From: Anaerolineales bacterium UBA877
GTDB taxonomy: Bacteria > Chloroflexota > Anaerolineae > Anaerolineales > Villigracilaceae
NCBI GenBank assembly: GCA_002294405.1
Contig: DBFP01000016.1
Location: forward strand, 15,564-44,838
Direction of reading: 5' to 3'
Length of the DNA: 29,275 nucleotides
The notes beneath the pieces were generated by a model that saw nothing but the letters and a program-made list of their open reading frames with translations, made no database searches and was not told where the DNA came from. Position 1 is the first letter of the stretch. Each line of letters starts with the position of its first letter. Position numbers and translations under genes: made by a program. Below, one piece after another: positions 24,687 to 29,275 of this stretch.

Positions 24687-25394
24687 TTATGGAACAAGAA
24701 TCAGGATACGGCCATCGCTGACCCGGACCGGGGTCATTTGGTCAAAAAGTCCTTCTTTATATGAGACGACGGTGAAGCCAAAACCGTTCCATTCCCAGAC
24801 CTTCAAAATTTGAGCTGGTGCGGTTTTAATGTCTGCATACCGGCCTTCCAGCACGGCCAGTTCCTGGGTATTGTCCCCATCCAGGTCTGCAGCAATGAAG
24901 GATGTGACCGGGTCCGCCAATGCCGAACCAGCCCAAAGTTCACGATACACCCCCTGTTTCCAATGGACAAGTATCATGTGACAGGATTGTCCTGCGGAAT
25001 TTTGAAAATCGGTGATGCGCCCGCCGTTGGGCAGCCATTTATCCACGGGCCAGGGCTTGAATGGGCGCCAAACTAAGAGGATTACCTCTGGGTGTCCATC
25101 GTGATCCAAATCGCTGATGGCTGCCTGGATAACATTCCATCCCGCTGGGCTTTGCCAGACTGTCTGACCGAGGGATACGATCGATAGAAGGGTTCCGGAT
25201 AATTCCAGGGTTTCCGGGAAAGCATCATCATTGAGATCGGACTGGGAAACGGGGAGGATGGGATGGTTTCCGGCTGGGACGGACACTGGGATTAAACCAC
25301 CTGGTCGCAATTCCATGGCGATCAACCGGGAGGGCGAGGCTTGATGGAGCATTCCGAGGGCCAATAAAATAAAAGGCAAAAATTTTCGCCGCAT
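24687..25394 (-). CDS. exported FG-GAP/VCBS-like repeat protein
   Basis: This 235-residue protein has a signal-like N-terminus (RRKFLPFILLALGML) and at least three calcium-binding-type repeats: SDLNDDAFPETLEL, SDLDHDGHPEVILL and ADLDGDNTQELAVL. These resemble FG-GAP/VCBS beta-propeller blades (DxDxDG cores), so a small propeller at the cell surface is likely. The length allows only three to four blades, fewer than a full seven-blade propeller. It opens the DUF3160 operon, with ten bases to the next start. No Shine-Dalgarno is clear at ATG 25394. It may bind calcium; the partner is unknown. Confidence 0.75.
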   Translation of the reverse strand: MRRKFLPFILLALGMLHQASPSRLIAMELRPGGLIPVSVPAGNHPILPVSQSDLNDDAFPETLELSGTLLSIVSLGQTVWQSPAGWNVIQAAISDLDHDGHPEVILLVWRPFKPWPVDKWLPNGGRITDFQNSAGQSCHMILVHWKQGVYRELWAGSALADPVTSFIAADLDGDNTQELAVLEGRYADIKTAPAQILKVWEWNGFGFTVVSYKEGLFDQMTPVRVSDGRILILVP

Positions 25395-25612
25395 GCTATT
25401 CTTAAATCATCATCCATCCGGTTAATGGGAGCATCTTCCAGCGGTCCGGGGATGATAACTATTTATACTATAAAATACCCTATAAAATGGATACTCCATT
25501 TTTTCGCAATTGCGTTATGATTAGCCCGGAAAGGAACTTTTTGGCCCTTTTTTCGTCTGTGTTTTACTCACAGGACGTTCAGGCCTGTGCCTTTGGTTAT
25601 AAGGAGGATGAA
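25395..25612. promoter_or_regulatory. divergent regulatory region with direct and inverted repeats
   Basis: This 218-bp AT-rich region lies between the DUF3160 operon and the large surface protein. It holds CTATAAAAT twice (25468-25476 and 25480-25488) and a perfect inverted repeat, AAAATGGATACTCCATTTT (25484-25502, 8-bp arms). It also has the 10-bp palindrome CGCAATTGCG (25505-25514) and a CACAGG/CCTGTG hairpin (25570-25590) just before the AAGGAGG of the right-hand gene. On the minus strand TTGCGA and TTATAG, 18 bases apart, could be the operon promoter; on the plus strand TATGAT (25516-25521) is a -10 candidate. Confidence 0.5.
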
Positions 25613-28600
25613 ATGAAATTCCGACGCATTTTGATCCCGGCTGTGGTTATTGTGACTATGCTGGCGCAGTTCGTCCCTGGAACAATCCTGGGACCCCGGC
25701 CAGTGGCTGCAGTTACAGCATGTGACGCGGCCGAGTTCGTGGCTGATGTAACCATCCCGGATGGCACCAGTTTTGCCCCTGGTGCAGCCATGGTTAAGAC
25801 CTGGCGGCTTAAAAATACCGGCACCTGCACGTGGAGCACATCTTATGCCATCGCTTTTACGGCTGGTTCCAAGATGGGCGCTCCATCAGCCGTGAACCTG
25901 CCCTCCAGCGTTGCCCCGGGTGCCACCGTGGATGTGACCGTTAACATGACGGCTCCAACAGCTTCCGGGCATTATCGCGGAAATTGGATGCTGCGGAATG
26001 CCTCCAGCGTCCTTTTTGGAGTGGGTCCTTTTGGTACCTGGACGTTTTTCGTCGACATTGTGGTCAGTGCAGGCTCCACGCCTTCATATGATTTTGTGAG
26101 CAATGCCTGCTCAGCCGTTTGGACAAGCGGTGCTGGGAGCCTAACCTGCCCCGGCACGGACGGTGATGCAAAGGGCTTTATACAAAAACTGGATGCACCC
26201 AAACTTGAAAATGGAACCACCGGCCCGGCGGGTTTACTGACCGCCCCGCAGAATATCACGGATGGCTATATCCAGGGTGTTTATCCGGCCCTCCTGGTGC
26301 AAAGCGGTGATCATTTCCGATCCATCCTTAACTGCCAATTTGGCGCGACTGGATGCTTTGTCACCTTCCAGTTAAATTACCAGATCGGCACCGGTCCCGT
26401 GCAGACTTTAAAATCATTCAAGGAAAAAATCGACGGATTGTACTATAACCTGGACGTCAATCTATCCTCCCTCGCTGGACAAAATGTCAGTTTTATCCTT
26501 AAGGTTCTTGCCACCGGTTCTCCAACCGGTGATCGTGCAGTTTGGTCCGGACCGCAGATCACGCATGCTGGTGGTCCCATACCCCCGCCCACCTCAGGTT
26601 GCGATAAAGGCACATTCGTTGCCGACGTCACCATTCCTGATGGAACATCCATGGCCGGTGGCGCAGCGTTTGTCAAGACATGGCGGGTTAAGAATACCGG
26701 TACCTGCACCTGGACCACTTCATACAGGCTGGTATTTGCAGGTGGGGATTACATGGGAGTGACTGCGTCAGCCTTCATCCTGCCTTCCAGTGTTGCCCCG
26801 GGGGGGACGATCGATTTGTCCCTCAACATGATCGCCCCGATCACACCGGGAATTTATTTCAGCCACTGGAAACTGCGCAATGCCTCCGGCGCTGATTTTG
26901 GTTTGGGCCCAAGCGGTACCAACACTTTCTTCGCCAAAATCAATGTAGCCAGTTCATACAGCACGGCTTATAGTTTTGCAGCGAATGCCAGTTCTGCCGC
27001 CTGGTCCAGTGGAGCCGGCGCCTTGCCGTTCCCGGGGGCGGATGGAGATTCACGCGGCTTTGCACTTCCACTTGGCAGTCACCATATGGAAGACAACACT
27101 ACCAGCCCCGAAGGACTGCTAACCTTCCCACAATCCGTGACTGACGGTTATATTCAGGGAATTTACCCCGCATTTACTGTCCAGAACGGTGATCACCTGC
27201 AATCTTACGTGGGCTGCCAGTACGGCGGACCAGCGACCTGCAACGTGATCTTCCGGCTGGCATACCAGATCGGAGCCAATCCGGTGGTGAATTTGGGTTC
27301 TGCCACCGAGGTACAGGATGGCCTGGTTTTCCGCATGGACTCAGACCTCTCATCCCTGGCTGGACAGAATGTCAAATTCATTTTGCGCCTGGAAGCCTTT
27401 GGTTCTGCAACCGGAGACCGGGCGGTCTGGTCTCAACCCCGGATCGTTCGCAGCGGTGTACCTGTTCCCCCGCCTCCTCCAACCCCCACACCCTTCATAG
27501 GACCCAATGCCGACCTGTCAATTTCCATCAATGACGGCGCGAGCGGATACACCAAGGGCGGCTCCACCACTTATACCGTTGTGGTTAACAACGCGGGTCC
27601 TTACAGTGTCACCGGAGCCAGTGTACTGGTGACCAAGCCGACCCAGATCACCACCTGGACTGTCACGTGCGTCCCGGATGCCGGGGCTACCTGCACTGCC
27701 GGTCCAACCACGCCTGCCGGGAATTTCTCCGACCTGGTCAACCTTCCGGTGAGCAAAAAGATCACCTATACTATTGTTGCCAACATCAGCGCCTCGGCGA
27801 CGGGTAATATCGTTGCTACGGCTACCATCACCAACCCCGGCCCGACCCCAGATCCCAACATGGCCAACAACACGGCCACAGATACCGATGCCGGACCAAG
27901 CGCTGACCTGGCGATAACCATCTCCGATGGAATAAGCACCTGGCCACCTGGTGGTACAACCACCTACTCGGCTGTCGTGATTAACAACGGTCCTCTGGAT
28001 GTTACTGGAGCGGTCTTTAATGACAACAAACCCGCCCAGGTAGTCAGCTGGACCTGGACCTGCGCGCCGGATTCTGGAGCCTCCTGCGGAGCCGGCGGCA
28101 GCGCTGCACCGATTACCGATACGGCCAACATCCCGGCTGGCAAGAAGGTCATTTACACCATCGTTGCCACTTTGAGTACCAGCATCCCTGGCAACCTGGT
28201 CAATACGGTCACTATTACACCTCCAGTGGTCACCCCGGATCCCGATATGTCCAACAACACCGCCGCGGATACCGACATTGGTCCCACTGCCGACCTGTCA
28301 GTCACCAAGACCGATGGTGTGAGCTATTACGAGGTCGGAACCCGCACCTACACCATCCGGGTGTTCAACAACGGCCCACAGACCGTCATTGGCGCCACCT
28401 TTAACGATACCCTCCCAGCCCAGGTAACGGGTTGGACCTGGACCTGCGTGCCAGACTTCAGTTCCTCCTGTACTTCGCCTGGTGCCATTGGAGCCGTTCC
28501 TTTCACCGATACCATCAATCTCGCTGTCGGGCAGGGTGTTACCTACACGGTCGTGGCGTCTATCGGCGCGGTGAGCGGTAACCTGGTGAATACTGCCTCG

Positions 28601-29275
28601 ATCAGTGCACCCGGTGCCATTCCGGATCCTGTACCCGCCAACAATAGTGCCACAGATACCGATGCACCTCCAACGGCTGATCTCGCGATCACCAAGACTG
28701 ACGGGATTTCAATCTACCCGCCTGGTGGCGATGTCACCTACACCATTGTTGTTTCCAATAATGGACCCGTCGATGCCATCGGTGCCGTAGTTAACGACAA
28801 TATATTGGTCGGTCAAATCAGCAGCTGGATCTGGTCCTGCGTAGCCGACAGCGGTGCAACCTGTACCTCACCCGGTGTGCCGTCAGCAGCGAATTTCACT
28901 GATACAGTCAACATCCCGGCCGGCAAGAAGATCACCTATACCGTGGTTGCCTCCGTGAGTGCTGCATCGGTCGGCGCCATGACCAACCTGGCAACAGTCG
29001 CCTCTCCTGGTCCAGCCTTGCCTGATCCAATCCTGGGCAATAACTCGGCCAGTGACACTGACGCCCACCCATCTGCCGACCTGGCAGTCACCATCAGCGA
29101 CGGTGTGCTCACCTATGTACCTGTACCACCGGGTGCGTTCCCTCTCATTTACACCATCGTGGTCACCAATGCTGGTCCTTCGAATGTGGTTGGTGCCGTG
29201 GTCAGTGATACTCTACCTGCAGGCTTGCTTAGCTGGGATTGGAGCTGCGTACCTGACCTGGGTGCCACCTGCACC
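25613..29275 (+). CDS. giant secreted protein: NBR1-type Ig and novel modules, then DUF11 array (partial)
   Basis: The open frame from ATG at 25613 (AAGGAGG five bases upstream) runs 1221 codons to the window edge without a stop. Residues 1-33 are a signal peptide (KFRRILIPAVVIVTML start, PVAA end). Then come an NBR1-type Ig domain (~37-154: DGTSFAPGAAMVKTWRLKN, TCTWSTSY), an unrecognised module (~159-322), a second Ig (~330-448) and a second module (~453-616). A Pro-rich linker follows, then at least five DUF11 repeats of ~130 residues from residue 633. Each DUF11 repeat starts [ST/N]ADL and has a Cys pair in W-x-x-x-C-x-x-D...C. NBR1-type Ig and DUF11 occur in adhesive or structural exported proteins; attachment to the surface is expected but the C-terminus is not seen. 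Confidence 0.9.
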   Translation, partial: MKFRRILIPAVVIVTMLAQFVPGTILGPRPVAAVTACDAAEFVADVTIPDGTSFAPGAAMVKTWRLKNTGTCTWSTSYAIAFTAGSKMGAPSAVNLPSSVAPGATVDVTVNMTAPTASGHYRGNWMLRNASSVLFGVGPFGTWTFFVDIVVSAGSTPSYDFVSNACSAVWTSGAGSLTCPGTDGDAKGFIQKLDAPKLENGTTGPAGLLTAPQNITDGYIQGVYPALLVQSGDHFRSILNCQFGATGCFVTFQLNYQIGTGPVQTLKSFKEKIDGLYYNLDVNLSSLAGQNVSFILKVLATGSPTGDRAVWSGPQITHAGGPIPPPTSGCDKGTFVADVTIPDGTSMAGGAAFVKTWRVKNTGTCTWTTSYRLVFAGGDYMGVTASAFILPSSVAPGGTIDLSLNMIAPITPGIYFSHWKLRNASGADFGLGPSGTNTFFAKINVASSYSTAYSFAANASSAAWSSGAGALPFPGADGDSRGFALPLGSHHMEDNTTSPEGLLTFPQSVTDGYIQGIYPAFTVQNGDHLQSYVGCQYGGPATCNVIFRLAYQIGANPVVNLGSATEVQDGLVFRMDSDLSSLAGQNVKFILRLEAFGSATGDRAVWSQPRIVRSGVPVPPPPPTPTPFIGPNADLSISINDGASGYTKGGSTTYTVVVNNAGPYSVTGASVLVTKPTQITTWTVTCVPDAGATCTAGPTTPAGNFSDLVNLPVSKKITYTIVANISASATGNIVATATITNPGPTPDPNMANNTATDTDAGPSADLAITISDGISTWPPGGTTTYSAVVINNGPLDVTGAVFNDNKPAQVVSWTWTCAPDSGASCGAGGSAAPITDTANIPAGKKVIYTIVATLSTSIPGNLVNTVTITPPVVTPDPDMSNNTAADTDIGPTADLSVTKTDGVSYYEVGTRTYTIRVFNNGPQTVIGATFNDTLPAQVTGWTWTCVPDFSSSCTSPGAIGAVPFTDTINLAVGQGVTYTVVASIGAVSGNLVNTASISAPGAIPDPVPANNSATDTDAPPTADLAITKTDGISIYPPGGDVTYTIVVSNNGPVDAIGAVVNDNILVGQISSWIWSCVADSGATCTSPGVPSAANFTDTVNIPAGKKITYTVVASVSAASVGAMTNLATVASPGPALPDPILGNNSASDTDAHPSADLAVTISDGVLTYVPVPPGAFPLIYTIVVTNAGPSNVVGAVVSDTLPAGLLSWDWSCVPDLGATCT
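25721..27460 (+). repeat. two-copy internal duplication: Ig domain plus ~164-residue module
   Basis: Copy one is 25721-26577 and copy two 26600-27460, 879 bases apart. In both copies the Ig part keeps DGTS, KTWR and NTGTCTW. The following module keeps AVW/AAWSSGAG-like openings, DGD-x-x-GF, a TDGYIQG[VI]YPA strand, a CQ[FY]G...C cysteine pair, DLSSLAGQNV and TGDRAVWS. Confidence 0.85.
27509..29275 (+). repeat. DUF11 repeat array, at least five units
   Basis: Units begin at 27509, 27902, 28289, 28676 and 29075 (spacing 393, 387, 387, 399). Each opens [ST]ADL[SA][IV], has YTIV-type strands and a [V/I]NNGP turn, a W[TI]W[TS]C...C pair, and an [IL]-x-[AV]GK-K-[IV]-x-Y-T segment, and ends in NN[ST]A-x-DTD. 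The last unit is cut by the window edge. Confidence 0.9.

Noticed and set aside
27509..29275. CRISPR-like or satellite DNA repeat
   Set aside because: The periodicity (~390 bases) is in frame, diverged at DNA level and conserved in protein; it is a DUF11 domain array.

Overview
The window looks like a chromosomal segment of a Chloroflexota bacterium, most likely Anaerolineae-like. This is inferred from gene content and style: lipoproteins with Pro/Thr/Ser-rich linkers after the lipobox, a DUF3160 lipoprotein, a secreted protein joining NBR1-type Ig domains to a DUF11 repeat array, a lipoprotein serpin, and an F420-type (Ddn/DUF385) oxidoreductase. I see no rRNA, tRNA, CRISPR, insertion sequence or phage gene. 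It reads as ordinary chromosome with a strong cell-surface and export component. Twenty-four protein genes are supported, two of them cut by the window edges, plus one speculative leader peptide.

Left part (1-4522): a minus-strand pair holds rlmI (partial) and, upstream of it, an alpha-oxoamine synthase. Next come a minus-strand SRPBCC/AHSA1 protein and a divergent plus-strand pair, an SDR oxidoreductase coupled to a dual-specificity-type phosphatase with a long unrecognised N-terminal region. Middle-left (4527-11168): a minus-strand S41-family lipoprotein peptidase lacks the usual catalytic lysine. It is followed on the plus strand by a fold-type II PLP enzyme, a structured leader-like intergenic region with a strong terminator, an unrecognised protein overlapping a dihydropyrimidinase/hydantoinase, and a lipoprotein serpin.

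Middle (11223-14026, minus): an MFS transporter and two tandem PlsC-type acyltransferases. The region 14142-19796 (plus) is a self-regulated export operon: TetR regulator with a palindromic operator, ABC-2 permease, HlyD-type membrane-fusion protein, Ddn-type oxidoreductase, and two ABC ATPases. It resembles E. coli cecR-ybhGFSR, but the ATPase is split into two genes and only one permease is present.

Right part (19885-25394, minus): dinB with yjbQ, then a tightly packed surface operon of an FG-GAP-like exported protein, a DUF3160 lipoprotein and a CapA-type lipoprotein. Across a repeat-rich divergent intergenic region starts a very large exported plus-strand protein (25613 to the window end). 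It has two tandem copies of [NBR1-type Ig + an unrecognised ~164-residue module] followed by at least five DUF11 repeats. This duplicated module, the export operon and the divergent regulatory region are the most interesting parts of the window.
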